Assembly: GCA_947573485.1 (NCBI GenBank)
Contig: CANPGB010000011.1
Span: 24,842 to 88,841 of the forward strand
Source of the DNA: an uncultured Porphyromonadaceae bacterium
GTDB taxonomy: Bacteria > Bacteroidota > Bacteroidia > Bacteroidales > Muribaculaceae
Direction of reading: 5' to 3'
Length of the DNA stretch: 64,000 nt
Shown: piece after piece, positions 1 to 7,928 of the stretch
How positions within the stretch are numbered: position 1 is the first letter of the stretch
Layout: each line of letters starts with the position of its first letter
The notes under the pieces: model-generated
What the model was told of the DNA's origin: nothing
Databases searched by the model: none
What the model saw: the letters and a program-made list of their open reading frames with translations, nothing else
Translations under genes and position numbers: made by a program

Positions 1-96
1 CATCAATGCAGCGACACACCACTTCTTTTCTCTTCTGATGCCTCTATTTAGCATTAAAAGCACTATTATTGTTATTTTCGAGCAATTTTTTTCTTT

Positions 97-104
97 TAAA
101 TTTG
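97..104 (+). promoter_or_regulatory. candidate -7 promoter element of the C10 protease gene
   Basis: TAAATTTG matches the Bacteroidetes -7 consensus TAnnTTTG. Transcription would begin near 108-112, about 50 nt before the ATG at 159. No clean TTTG is seen 19-20 bp upstream, so the -33 element is weak or absent. Confidence 0.4.
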
Positions 105-158
105 CTTTTTCTGATTTTTTTTGCTTACTTTGTTGCGACTAACCAAAATCCGGTCAAT

Positions 159-1364
159 ATGAAAAAGCTCATTTTCTTACTTTTGCTTGTTGGTGCATTG
201 TCTTGTACCAATCAAGCGGAGCTTCAGATTGAGGCTCCTAAATCGGATAAAGCTCCGATTAGAACCATTGAAGAGGCTATTGAAATAGCCATGAACCCCT
301 GGGGCGATTATGAATCTCGTTCTTCTCAATTAATCGTTAAGAGCGTAGAAGTTCTCGGGAACTCTCTTTCACGTGCAGAGTCTGATACTCTGATTTACGC
401 TGTCAATTACGCTGATGATAAGGGGTACGCCCTTATATCTGCTTCTTATGCCACTGAGGCTCTGATAGGTGTTGTTGATTCTGGGTCTTTTGATGAATCT
501 AAGGCTCAAGAGAATCAATCATACGCCTACTTTCTTGAGTGCGCCAAGGAATATGTGGCCAACGCCACCGTGTCGCGTTCGTCTTTCATCGGCGGCGATC
601 TGACAAAACCAACCACGGTTACTAATACTCTGTTTAACCTGATTAATTCTGATTTGGGTCAGCGTTATCCTGAGGGTATTTTCTGTTCTAATAAACTCTC
701 GGGCTGTGTTCAAACTGCCATGATGATGATGATGTCTGTCATTAACCTTCCAAAATCCTTCGATTTGACCTACCCTGAGCGTGATGTAAATAAACAAGAC
801 TTTGATTGGCAGAGTATACTTCTGCATAAAACATCCTTGAATAGTACATCTCAGAGTCTTATAGACTCACACTTAAGCACATGTAAAACTTCTGAAGAGC
901 TGCATCTTGCACTTGGCCGTATAGGGCGTCAACTTGGTTATATTAATAATGCCATCTATAGAACAAACGCCACTGGAGCATTCTCGTCTACAGCCTATAA
1001 TAACTTCAAAACACTTACACCTGAGAAAAATTTTTCAGACTTTAAGGCGTTTGGTTCTGCCGGTCAATTGTATAAGGATATGCAAACTCCGTCAAGAGGC
1101 ATCGCTTATGTGGACGGAGATGATGCAAGCTCTGGTCATGCATGGGTTTGTGACGGAGGCAAAGAAGTTATAACATATGCTGCCAGTGCATCCGTTGGTG
1201 GTTCTGTGGAATACGTCCCCAGCAGATATACGTATTATTACCATTATAACTGGGGGTGGTGTGGTGTTGATAACGGCTATTTTCTTGAAGGTGTATTTGA
1301 TCCGTCATCGCCGTCACGAGCCGGGTATAACCGCAACAACATGTACTTTGTAGTATATCTTTAA
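159..1364 (+). CDS. secreted lipoprotein cysteine protease, peptidase family C10 (streptopain-like)
   Basis: 401 aa from the ATG at 159. That start is preferred because it opens with a lipoprotein leader (MKKLIFLLLLVGALSC, lipobox Cys16); the upstream in-frame ATG at 69 precedes the promoter element. The N-terminal ~150 residues look like a Spi/SpeB-type propeptide. The catalytic Cys is in SGCVQTAMM (about residue 183) and the catalytic His in SSGHAWVCDGG (about 327). The motif YHYNWGWCGVDNGYF near the C-terminus is the aromatic block typical of C10 enzymes. The family makes secreted broad-specificity cysteine proteases activated by propeptide removal; here the enzyme should be membrane-anchored outside the cytoplasm. 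A serpin gene starts 12 bp downstream and is probably co-transcribed. The gene is A+T-richer than the serpin. Family call is firm; substrate is unknown. Confidence 0.88.
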   Translation: MKKLIFLLLLVGALSCTNQAELQIEAPKSDKAPIRTIEEAIEIAMNPWGDYESRSSQLIVKSVEVLGNSLSRAESDTLIYAVNYADDKGYALISASYATEALIGVVDSGSFDESKAQENQSYAYFLECAKEYVANATVSRSSFIGGDLTKPTTVTNTLFNLINSDLGQRYPEGIFCSNKLSGCVQTAMMMMMSVINLPKSFDLTYPERDVNKQDFDWQSILLHKTSLNSTSQSLIDSHLSTCKTSEELHLALGRIGRQLGYINNAIYRTNATGAFSSTAYNNFKTLTPEKNFSDFKAFGSAGQLYKDMQTPSRGIAYVDGDDASSGHAWVCDGGKEVITYAASASVGGSVEYVPSRYTYYYHYNWGWCGVDNGYFLEGVFDPSSPSRAGYNRNNMYFVVYL

Positions 1365-1376
1365 AAAATAAAGCAT

Positions 1377-2630
1377 ATGAAAAATAATGTGTTAATTGGT
1401 GGTCTTGTCCTCTGCTTCTGCTTCTTCAGCTGCAGCGACAGCAAAGGCGGTGCCGACGAGCCTGCACCCACTCCCGTTACCCCCGAAGAAATAAAGTTCG
1501 AGCTCTCTGAAAGCGAGAGTCGGGCAGCCGAGCAAATCGAAGGATTCTATCTCGATTACTTCCGTGCCGTAAATGCCGCAAGTCCCGAAAATGAAAATCT
1601 TGTGGTGTCGCCACTCAGTGCCGGAGTTCTGCTCTCTATGCTCTCCAACGCTGCCTCCGATGAACTCTCTGCTCAGATTACCGACGCCCTCGGCTGCACT
1701 GACCTCGACGCCGTAAACAGTCTCAGCGCCAAGTATCTCGCCTGCCTCCCCGGCATGGATAAACACGTGAACCTCGCAATGGCCAACTCTCTGTGGTACA
1801 AACGCGAATATACGCTCGCCGACAATTTTGCCAAGGCTATGGTCGACGTATATAAATCGGATGCCGTACCTGCCGACATCGCCACCACTCAGACCAAAGA
1901 TGCCATTAACGCCTGGGCAAACGAGAAAACCAACGGCCTCATTCCCTGGATTCTGCAGAACACGCTCCCTGCTAATTGCGTTGCGGTGATAGCAGATGCC
2001 CTGTATTTCAAAGGCGCATGGGCTAATCCTTTCGACAAGAAGGACTCCGACCTCGCAAAGTTCACAGGCCTTTCGGCCACCCGCGAGGTGCCCATGATGC
2101 ACAAAGAAGGCATGCAGCACGTTTGTCTGAGCCTCGACCGCTCATACCGCTCGCTCCGCCTCGATTTCGGTAACGGTGCTTTTGCCGCCCACTTCGTTCT
2201 TCCCAACGAAATGAGTGTCGACGAGTTCATTGCTTCACCCGACTGCGCCCGTGCCCTTTCGGAAAGCTACTTCGATGAGAACGTGATCCTCTCACTCCCT
2301 GCCTTCAAATTGGCGCCCGAGCAACCGGTTTCGCTCAATTCCGCTCTCGCAGCCCTCGGCATGACGTCGCTCGGCTCCTATCTGCCTGCAAAAATGTTTA
2401 CTCAGCAGGTCGAAGCCGCATACAATGTATTTCAGAAAAGCTCTCTTGAGTTTAACGAAGAAGGTGCCGAAGGTGCCTCAGTGACATGGACGCAGATGGC
2501 CACCTCTCCCGACCCCGACGCCGCACCCGCCGAAACCCCCGTGCTGTCTTTCGACCGCCCCTTCGTCTTTTTCATCACCGAAGCCAAAACCGGTGCATGT
2601 CTCTTCGCCGGAAAGATTGTGAATCTGTAG
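1377..2630 (+). CDS. lipoprotein serpin (protease inhibitor)
   Basis: 417 aa with a lipoprotein leader ending FSCSDSKGG. The serpin fold is recognisable from NLVVSPLSAGVLLSML near residue 73 through ALYFKGAWANPFDKKDS to the C-terminal FDRPFVFFITEAKTGACLFAGKIVNL block. The reactive-centre-loop hinge is EEGAEGASVTW, small residues as needed for an inhibitory serpin. Counting from the conserved hinge Gly puts P1 near the Ser of MATSPDP, but the loop is about 7 residues longer than in antitrypsin, so P1 is uncertain. Serpins trap serine and sometimes cysteine proteases. Placement 12 bp after a C10 protease suggests self-protection or control of that enzyme. Terminators follow at 2650-2685 and 2729-2770. 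Confidence 0.92.
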   Translation: MKNNVLIGGLVLCFCFFSCSDSKGGADEPAPTPVTPEEIKFELSESESRAAEQIEGFYLDYFRAVNAASPENENLVVSPLSAGVLLSMLSNAASDELSAQITDALGCTDLDAVNSLSAKYLACLPGMDKHVNLAMANSLWYKREYTLADNFAKAMVDVYKSDAVPADIATTQTKDAINAWANEKTNGLIPWILQNTLPANCVAVIADALYFKGAWANPFDKKDSDLAKFTGLSATREVPMMHKEGMQHVCLSLDRSYRSLRLDFGNGAFAAHFVLPNEMSVDEFIASPDCARALSESYFDENVILSLPAFKLAPEQPVSLNSALAALGMTSLGSYLPAKMFTQQVEAAYNVFQKSSLEFNEEGAEGASVTWTQMATSPDPDAAPAETPVLSFDRPFVFFITEAKTGACLFAGKIVNL

Positions 2631-2649
2631 GGATTACACCCCTATAACG

Positions 2650-2685
2650 CCAACGAGGCAACGCCTCACGGTGTCGCCTCGTTGG
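2650..2685 (+). terminator. inverted repeat after the serpin gene
   Basis: A perfect 10-bp stem (CCAACGAGGC / GCCTCGTTGG) begins 20 bp after the serpin stop. No long T-run follows, so it may be a weak terminator or an mRNA 3' stabiliser. Confidence 0.45.
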
Positions 2686-2728
2686 TAATAAACCAATCAT
2701 TATCACATTTCTTACATTTGATATTGAA

Positions 2729-2770
2729 ACGCCCGGCGCGAACAAATAGTTCACGCCGGGCGTAAATTTT
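2729..2770 (+). terminator. strong hairpin terminator between convergent serpin and ferritin genes
   Basis: A stem of about 14 bp (ACGCCCGGCG...CGCCGGGCGT, loop around AAATA) is followed on the plus strand by TAAATTTTTTC. It ends the serpin transcript and may also act on the convergent ferritin transcript. Confidence 0.75.
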
Positions 2771-2784
2771 TTCTCTGTTACGGA

Positions 2785-3309
2785 TTATTCTCCTGCGGCA
2801 GCCAGGGGAGCGGGTACTGTGTATGTGCGGGTAGCGAGCTCCTGGTCAAGCATATAGAGGGCAAGGCCGTTGTCGCCGATGAGTTTCAGGCGGTCGATGA
2901 GATTTTTTGCAGTCTCCTCTTCCTCAACCTGCTCAGAAACGAACCAGTCGAGTTTGCCGCGGGTGGCATAGTCATGCTCGGCCTCGGCAAGGGCGTAGAG
3001 GTTGTTGATGAGCGATGTCACCTTCTCTTCGTGGGCGAGGGTCTGCTCGAAAGCCTCAAGAGGCGATGCCCAGTGGGTCGGAACCTCCTCGATTGCCTTG
3101 AGCTCAACGCGGCCGCCGCGCGAGTTGAGGTAGTTCATGAAGATTTCGGCATGAGCCTGCTCTTCTTTGAACTGGATACGGAACCAGTTGGCGATGCCCG
3201 TGCGGCCCTCGGCCTCGAAGTGCATGCCCATTGAGAGATAGAGATATGCCGACCAGAATTCGGCATTGATTTGCGCATTGAGCGCGTCTTGCATTTTAGA
3301 ACTGATCAT
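2785..3309 (-). CDS. ftnA: ferritin (iron storage)
   Basis: 174 aa, the usual length of bacterial non-haem ferritin. The ferroxidase residues fall at exactly the E. coli FtnA positions: Glu17, Glu50, His53, Glu94, Gln127 and Glu130 (motifs NAEFWSAYLYL, FKEEQAHAE, AHEEKVT, SEQVEEEE). It oxidises Fe(II) and stores it as mineral in a 24-subunit cytoplasmic shell. It lies 31 bp downstream of the glycosyltransferase gene on the same strand. No clear -7 element is visible in that gap, so read-through transcription is possible. The C-terminal tail (VPAPLAAAGE) is a typical unstructured extension. Confidence 0.95.
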   Translation of the reverse strand: MISSKMQDALNAQINAEFWSAYLYLSMGMHFEAEGRTGIANWFRIQFKEEQAHAEIFMNYLNSRGGRVELKAIEEVPTHWASPLEAFEQTLAHEEKVTSLINNLYALAEAEHDYATRGKLDWFVSEQVEEEETAKNLIDRLKLIGDNGLALYMLDQELATRTYTVPAPLAAAGE

Positions 3310-3340
3310 TGTAGTATATGATGTGTTTAGTGTTTGTCAA

Positions 3341-4939
3341 TTAACGTCGCACGGCCATATCCACGCGGTGACGGTGGTCGGCGGAGCGCGGCAGGAACTC
3401 GGGCGCGAGCTCAAAATCGCGGCTCAGCCCCGTGGTGTCGCTCCCGGCAGGAATAAGCAGTACCGTACCCTTGGGGTATGTTGCGGCCTCGGCCACTCCG
3501 CTCACCGTCCGCAGCTTGTCGCCGAGATAGAAGTTGAGAGAGTAGAGACGGTAGCCTTCCTGGGGCATGAGGTTGATAACCTGAGGATTGCCTTCGGTGA
3601 TAAGCGGTAGCGCGCGTGAGTCGCTCTTGGGGTTGAGGAACAGCGGCATACCCACGGCCACATAGGCCAGATACATCGCCCATACCGTCACGCACAAGTG
3701 CCCGGCAGCGCTGTGGCGGTTGCAGAACCAACCTATGCCGCACGCCATGGGCAGCAGAAGCACGGCGTAGCCCCACCAGGGAATCGTCGCGGTAGCAAGC
3801 TTCGGAATATCAATCCATTGCAGCGCTACAAGAGCTATAGGCGCGAGCACCGCGAGCACAGCCATAAACCATGCGAAGAAACGCAGCGCGCGGCGCGAGT
3901 TGGCGCTCTCTATAACGCACGTAATGCCGTAGCAGATAAATGGATATGCAGGCAGAAGGTACACCGAGCGCTTGCTCGCCGGTATAGTATAGAAAGCCAC
4001 AGTGAGCACAGCAGCGCACAGGCTCAGCAAGCCCGCCCCCGTGGGGAGGGAGAGGGGAGAGCGCCGACGGTTGAAGCAAGCCGCAAGCAGTAGCACCGTC
4101 CATGGCAAAAGCCCCGCGGCGAGCGTCACGAAATTATACCAGAAAGGCTGTTCGTGGCTCTCGTATGACATCCGGCTGAAAAGGCGGTCGATATTTTCCT
4201 CCATCATCAGCCTGAAGAAATCGTCGCCTCCCTGCAGGTAGGCCTCATAACCCCACCACGCAAGCGGCAGCAGAGCCGCAAGCGCCAGCCCCAACATCTT
4301 CAAAAGAGAACCGAAGAAAGAGCGGCGCCGCAGAAGAAGATAAACCCCGCATATGAAGCAGGGCAGAAGCGAGCCCACAGGCCCCTTGGTGAGGGCCGCG
4401 CAGCTCAGTAGCACCCAGGCACCCAAGTATCGCGCAAAACGGTGTTTACGCAGCTCCTCGGCGCTGTATATCAGGTAGATGCCTCCAACCATGCACGCCG
4501 TAAGAACCATGTCGAGACGGCAGGCGAGAGCCGCGCGGAAAACCTCGAAGCTGCACAGCGTTACAAAGCTGAAAATCATGGCGAAACGCACACCGCGCTC
4601 ACGCCGTGCCCACACGTAGCCGCCACATATCATGCCTATGGCAGCCAAGGCCGACGGCAGGCGAGAGATAAACTCGTTTACAACCCCGCCGTTCAGCAGC
4701 CATGCCAAAGCGGCTATCAGCCACCCCAAGAAAGGCGGTTTGAAAGGGATGTCGCCACCGTAGTTGGTAGGCAGAATCCAATTGCCGCTCTCAAGTATAC
4801 TCAGCCCCACAATAGCCTCGCGCGGCTCCCCCTTGGAGTAAAAGAGGGTCTCGCCAAGCCAGGGAATGAGAAGAAGTGCCGCCGCGGCCAGCACTACGAG
4901 GCCGCCCGACGGAAAGTAGCTGCTTGCGTTTCTGTTCAT
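3341..4939 (-). CDS. ArnT-like/PMT-family membrane glycosyltransferase
   Basis: 532 aa from the ATG at 4939. The longer in-frame start at 4975 is rejected because the promoter at 4945-4976 overlaps it. The protein has about 10-12 hydrophobic segments. An N-terminal loop carries the hallmark GEPREAIVGLSILESG...PFKPPFLGW, the acidic/Lys-Pro motif of GT83/GT39 enzymes such as ArnT. These use polyprenyl-phosphate sugars to glycosylate lipid A or proteins on the periplasmic face; acceptor and sugar are unknown here. A short Pro/Gly-rich stretch near the middle (SPLSLPTGAG) is encoded by a CCCTCCCC/GGGGGCGGG palindrome. Divergent from a radical SAM gene; ferritin follows on the same strand. Confidence 0.82.
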   Translation of the reverse strand: MNRNASSYFPSGGLVVLAAAALLLIPWLGETLFYSKGEPREAIVGLSILESGNWILPTNYGGDIPFKPPFLGWLIAALAWLLNGGVVNEFISRLPSALAAIGMICGGYVWARRERGVRFAMIFSFVTLCSFEVFRAALACRLDMVLTACMVGGIYLIYSAEELRKHRFARYLGAWVLLSCAALTKGPVGSLLPCFICGVYLLLRRRSFFGSLLKMLGLALAALLPLAWWGYEAYLQGGDDFFRLMMEENIDRLFSRMSYESHEQPFWYNFVTLAAGLLPWTVLLLAACFNRRRSPLSLPTGAGLLSLCAAVLTVAFYTIPASKRSVYLLPAYPFICYGITCVIESANSRRALRFFAWFMAVLAVLAPIALVALQWIDIPKLATATIPWWGYAVLLLPMACGIGWFCNRHSAAGHLCVTVWAMYLAYVAVGMPLFLNPKSDSRALPLITEGNPQVINLMPQEGYRLYSLNFYLGDKLRTVSGVAEAATYPKGTVLLIPAGSDTTGLSRDFELAPEFLPRSADHRHRVDMAVRR

Positions 4940-4944
4940 ACCCA

Positions 4945-4976
4945 CAAAATTAATAAACCCACACCGATTTACCAAA
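4945..4976 (-). promoter_or_regulatory. promoter of the ArnT-like gene
   Basis: On the minus strand TTTG (4976-4973), exactly 20 bp, then TAATTTTG (4952-4945): a complete Bacteroidetes -33/-7 pair. The ATG at 4939 lies only about 5 nt beyond the -7 box, so the mRNA should be nearly leaderless. Confidence 0.7.
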
Positions 4977-5001
4977 ACTTTTTTCTAATGATAATAATGC
5001 T

Positions 5002-5009
5002 TAACTTTG
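5002..5009 (+). promoter_or_regulatory. -7 element of the radical SAM gene
   Basis: TAACTTTG ends 7 nt before the ATG at 5017, implying a very short leader. The -33 region is only a T-rich stretch. Confidence 0.55.
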
Positions 5010-5016
5010 CAAAAAG

Positions 5017-5856
5017 ATGAAGATGACAAATATAATCCAAAAAATATACCGCGCCTGCCGTCAGTGGCGCGAGCAAAAACGCATGCCCCTGAGGCTCGAG
5101 TTCGTCGTAACCGACACTTGCAACCTCAATTGCCGCGGCTGCACCCACTATTCACCCCTCGCTCCGCGCGAGTACGCACCCCTTGCCGGGCTCGAAGCCG
5201 CAATGGAGCACCTCGGCCGCGTGGCAGGCAACGAAGTTGAGAAAGCCTACCTCATAGGCGGCGAAACCCTCCTCTACCCCCAGCTCGAAGAAGCCATGCA
5301 AGCCCTGCGCCGCAATTTCCCCACTCAGGAACTTTATATCTTCACCAACGGCATTTCCCTCCCCAAGATGCCCGACACCTTCTGGACCACTGCCGCCGAC
5401 CTCCGCATAATAATCGCAATCACCCGTTACCCCATAAACTTCGACTACGACGCCGTCGAAGAACTCTGCCGCCGCAATGGCGTGCGCACCGAAATCTTCG
5501 GCGACCGCTCAATGGCCGACTCTTTCTTCCGCTTCGCCCTCGACCCTGAAGGGCGCCAAAACGCACGCCTCTCACACTTCCGTTGCTACAACCGCGGCTG
5601 CCTCTCCGTCATAGGCGATAAACTATACCCCTGCTCCATAAGCGGTTGCGTGAGTCACCTCAACAAAGCCCACGGCACAAAATTCACCCACATCCCCGCC
5701 GACTACCTCGACGTGCCCCGGATAAAGAGTGCCAAAGAAATCAAGCGACTCCGCGACCGCCCCGTCCCCTTCTGCCGCTACTGCATATTGCCCCCGGCAT
5801 CAGTCAAATACGGCCCCTCCAAGCGCGACATAAACGAGTGGGTCGAAAAAAAATAG
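5017..5856 (+). CDS. radical SAM protein with extra C-terminal cysteines
   Basis: 279 aa. The radical SAM cluster motif CNLNCRGC (CX3CX2C) is at about residues 33-40, followed by a GGETLLYP SAM-binding-type strand. The C-terminal third holds further Cys residues (CYNRGC, YPCSISGC, FCRYCILPP) as in SPASM/twitch-type auxiliary-cluster proteins. It would use SAM and a 4Fe-4S cluster to generate a radical in the cytoplasm; the substrate is not evident. No peptide precursor or partner gene lies next to it; the nearest neighbours are a divergent glycosyltransferase and a downstream tRNA, so it is a single-gene unit. A second ATG at 5023 is an alternative start. Confidence 0.82.
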   Translation: MKMTNIIQKIYRACRQWREQKRMPLRLEFVVTDTCNLNCRGCTHYSPLAPREYAPLAGLEAAMEHLGRVAGNEVEKAYLIGGETLLYPQLEEAMQALRRNFPTQELYIFTNGISLPKMPDTFWTTAADLRIIIAITRYPINFDYDAVEELCRRNGVRTEIFGDRSMADSFFRFALDPEGRQNARLSHFRCYNRGCLSVIGDKLYPCSISGCVSHLNKAHGTKFTHIPADYLDVPRIKSAKEIKRLRDRPVPFCRYCILPPASVKYGPSKRDINEWVEKK

Positions 5857-5876
5857 CAAAAAAAATCACAAAAGGT

Positions 5877-5908
5877 ATTGCGCACCCCGAAATAATGTTG
5901 TAACTTTG
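5877..5908 (+). promoter_or_regulatory. promoter of tRNA-Ser
   Basis: ATTG (5877-5880), 20 bp, then TAACTTTG (5901-5908). The spacing is ideal. Transcription would start near 5913, about 40 nt before the mature tRNA. Confidence 0.65.
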
Positions 5909-5953
5909 CACCTGCAAAAGCAAAGGCGGCGCGTCCGCCGAGTTTTCCCGATT

Positions 5954-6040
5954 GGAGAGATGCCGGAGTGGTCGATCGGGGCGGTCTCGAAAACCGTTGT
6001 ACCCTTGCGGGTACCCAGGGTTCGAATCCCTGTCTCTCCG
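5954..6040 (+). tRNA. tRNA-Ser (anticodon CGA)
   Basis: An 87-nt class II tRNA. The acceptor stem GGAGAGA pairs with TCTCTCC (6033-6039), with G as discriminator base at 6040. The anticodon loop CTCGAAA gives anticodon CGA for UCG codons. A long variable arm (GTACCC...GGGTAC) and T-loop TTCGAAT are present. CCA is not encoded. It is followed at once by a hairpin terminator, and its last 17 nt recur 128 bp downstream. Confidence 0.95.
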
Positions 6041-6279
6041 CAAAAAGAGCTGCAAGCCAAAAGCTTGCGGCTCTTTTTGCATTCAGGAGAGACGGGGATG
6101 AGAACCCGTGGGTTCGTTATCGCAAAGCGCTTTCGTAGCGAAGCGGAGAAAGAATCCCTGTCTCTCCGCAAAAAGAGCTGCAAGCCAAAAGCTTGCGGCT
6201 CTTTTTGCATTCAGGAGAGACGGGGATGAGAACCCGAGGGTTCGTTATCGCAAAGCGCTTTCGTAGCGAAGCGGAGAAC
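6024..6279 (+). repeat. two tandem 128-bp direct repeats starting in the tRNA-Ser 3' end
   Basis: Copy 1 is 6024-6151 and copy 2 is 6152-6279; they differ at only a few bases. Each holds the last 17 nt of tRNA-Ser, the terminator hairpin, an inverted copy of the tRNA 3' end (GGAGAGACGGGGAT, pairing with ATCCCTGTCTCTCC), and a small hairpin around GCGCTTTCG/CGAAGCG. The unit has no credible ORF. The 597-bp gap 5857-6453 contains, besides this, only the tRNA, its promoter and the sigma-54 control region. It could be an integration scar or a tandem slip. Confidence 0.9.
6042..6078 (+). terminator. tRNA-Ser terminator hairpin
   Basis: A stem AAAAAGAGC-T-GCAAGC with loop CAAAA and GCTTGC-G-GCTCTTTTT ends in a T-run 1 nt after the tRNA. 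An identical copy lies at 6170-6206 in the duplicated unit. Confidence 0.85.
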
Positions 6280-6311
6280 GATAATAGACGTGAGTTAATG
6301 ACAACAATTGG

Positions 6312-6361
6312 TCAGATAGCGTGCGATTCCGAACATGATTGTGCAGAATCGCACTATCTGA
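6312..6361 (+). promoter_or_regulatory. candidate enhancer (upstream activator site) for the sigma-54 promoter
   Basis: An inverted repeat with arms TCAGATAG-CG-TGCGATTC (6312-6329) and GAATCGCA-CTATCTGA (6346-6361), separated by 16 bp. Its centre is about 100 bp upstream of the predicted sigma-54 start, the usual place for NtrC-family binding. No T-run follows, so it is not a terminator. The likely binder is the Fis-type HTH of the regulator at 12192-13535 (inference). Confidence 0.6.
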
Positions 6362-6409
6362 TTATGTGGACAATAGTTATATATGGTTGTAGCTCAATGT
6401 ATTATGACA

Positions 6410-6426
6410 TTGGCACGATGATTGCT
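6410..6426 (+). promoter_or_regulatory. sigma-54 (RpoN) promoter of the exporter operon
   Basis: TTGGCACG-ATGA-TTGCT matches the -24/-12 consensus. GG (6412-6413) and GC (6424-6425) are separated by exactly 10 bp. Predicted start is near 6437, 17 nt before the ATG at 6454. The operon's own sigma-54 activator is encoded 5.7 kb downstream. Confidence 0.85.
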
Positions 6427-6453
6427 ATTTATAATGATAAATAATCATTAATT

Positions 6454-7920
6454 ATGTTTTTGAATTTGAAACAAGAAATTCCATATTGGCTGATTGTGGC
6501 ATTGTTTTATATTAGTGACTTTGTACTTCAAGGCCAAAATAACGTCGCTGTACACATGACTTTAGAGCAGGTTATTGCTCATGCTCAAGACAATTCACCT
6601 TCAGCGCAAAGCGCAAAGCACGCTTTTTTGGCAGCTGAATGGCAGTATAAATATTTCAAGGCTAACTATCTGCCGTCTGTGACTGTTACCTCTTCCCCGT
6701 TCCTAAATAGGCAGATTAATAAAATTACGCTCAACGACGGTACCGGTGAGTTTATCAAACAAAATCAACTGAGCACAGACCTCGCTATCACAATAAACCA
6801 AAACATTGCCTTTACAGGAGGTTCATTATTTTTGAAATCTTCATTATCCAGACTTGATGAGTTTGAACGAAATAAAACATCATACAGTTCCACTCCTATC
6901 ACAATAGGATATCAACAAAGTCTATTCGGATATAATAATTTGAAGTGGGACCGACGTATAGAGCCTCTGAAATATCAAGAGGCCAAAAAGAATTATAACG
7001 AGGCAATGGAACTTGTGGCTGCCCACGCTTGCCAATATTTTTTCGCTCTTGTGGAGGCTCAGACTAATCTTGAGATGGCGAAACTGAATTATGCGTCGGC
7101 CGACACGCTATATCACATGGCACAGGGCCGTTATAGAATCGGAACAATAAACGAGAATGATATGCTCCAGCTCGAAATCAACAGGCTTAACGAAGAAACA
7201 GCATGTATGGATGCGGAAGTGCAGGTCAGAGAGCAGACTCAGATTCTTGCATCTTATCTGGGTATGGACAACATTTCTGCAATAGATTTGCAACTTCCGG
7301 AGCATGTTCCATCTCTTAAGATTTCACTTGGTGAGGCTGAACAATTGGCCATGGAAAATGCATCTGACCCGGATTATTTTAAAAGGATGAAACTTGAAAG
7401 TGACAGCCGCGTGGCGCAAGCAAAAGCCAATGCAGGCCTTAGGGCTGACATCTACCTTCAATTCGGACTATCACAAACAGGCAGCACTATATCACAGAGC
7501 TATAGCCGTCCCATGAATCAAGAATATGCAAGTATAACCCTATCTCTGCCAATATTGGATTGGGGGCGCAGTAAAGGTCAGATTAAAGTGGCAAAATCGC
7601 AAAGAGACCTAACATACACGACAGCAGAGCAAGGAATGACCGATTTCTTAAGAAATCTGGGTAAGCTGATTATGCAATTCAATATGCAGCCACGTAAAGT
7701 GGAAGTGGCTGCCCGCACAAATATACTCGCCTCTCACCGCTATGAGATAGCCCGACGTCTTTACATTGCCGGACGAAATACGATTCTCGATTTAAATATC
7801 GCACTCTCTGAAAAAGATACAGCTATGCATGCTTATATTTCGGCGATAAAGACCTATTGGACCTTATATTATACCATTAAATCTTTGACCGGGCCCGAAA
7901 TAATGAACAACCGACTATAA
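6454..7920 (+). CDS. TolC-like outer-membrane efflux protein
   Basis: 488 aa. An N-terminal hydrophobic segment (about residues 10-25) acts as signal peptide, then MTLEQVIAHAQDNSP and LPSVTVTSSPFLNRQ, typical of outer-membrane factors. Two long alpha-helical repeats follow, with NYASADTLYHMAQGRYRIGTINENDMLQLEINRLNEE-like coiled coil and a second copy near the C-terminus (RYEIARRLYIAGRNTILDLN). It forms the trimeric exit duct across the outer membrane for the permease/adaptor encoded downstream. First gene of the sigma-54 operon; 8 bp before the permease gene. A+T-rich like the rest of this block. Confidence 0.87.
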   Translation: MFLNLKQEIPYWLIVALFYISDFVLQGQNNVAVHMTLEQVIAHAQDNSPSAQSAKHAFLAAEWQYKYFKANYLPSVTVTSSPFLNRQINKITLNDGTGEFIKQNQLSTDLAITINQNIAFTGGSLFLKSSLSRLDEFERNKTSYSSTPITIGYQQSLFGYNNLKWDRRIEPLKYQEAKKNYNEAMELVAAHACQYFFALVEAQTNLEMAKLNYASADTLYHMAQGRYRIGTINENDMLQLEINRLNEETACMDAEVQVREQTQILASYLGMDNISAIDLQLPEHVPSLKISLGEAEQLAMENASDPDYFKRMKLESDSRVAQAKANAGLRADIYLQFGLSQTGSTISQSYSRPMNQEYASITLSLPILDWGRSKGQIKVAKSQRDLTYTTAEQGMTDFLRNLGKLIMQFNMQPRKVEVAARTNILASHRYEIARRLYIAGRNTILDLNIALSEKDTAMHAYISAIKTYWTLYYTIKSLTGPEIMNNRL

Positions 7921-7928
7921 ATACAATC

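Noticed and set aside
519..827. Antisense frame with a poly-His run inside the C10 protease gene
   Set aside because: The His run is just the reverse complement of the ATG-ATG Met run after the catalytic Cys; no gene signal.
5804..6444. Small ORFs across the tRNA-Ser and its duplicated 3' end
   Set aside because: They translate the tRNA and terminator hairpin in both directions and repeat with the 128-bp unit.
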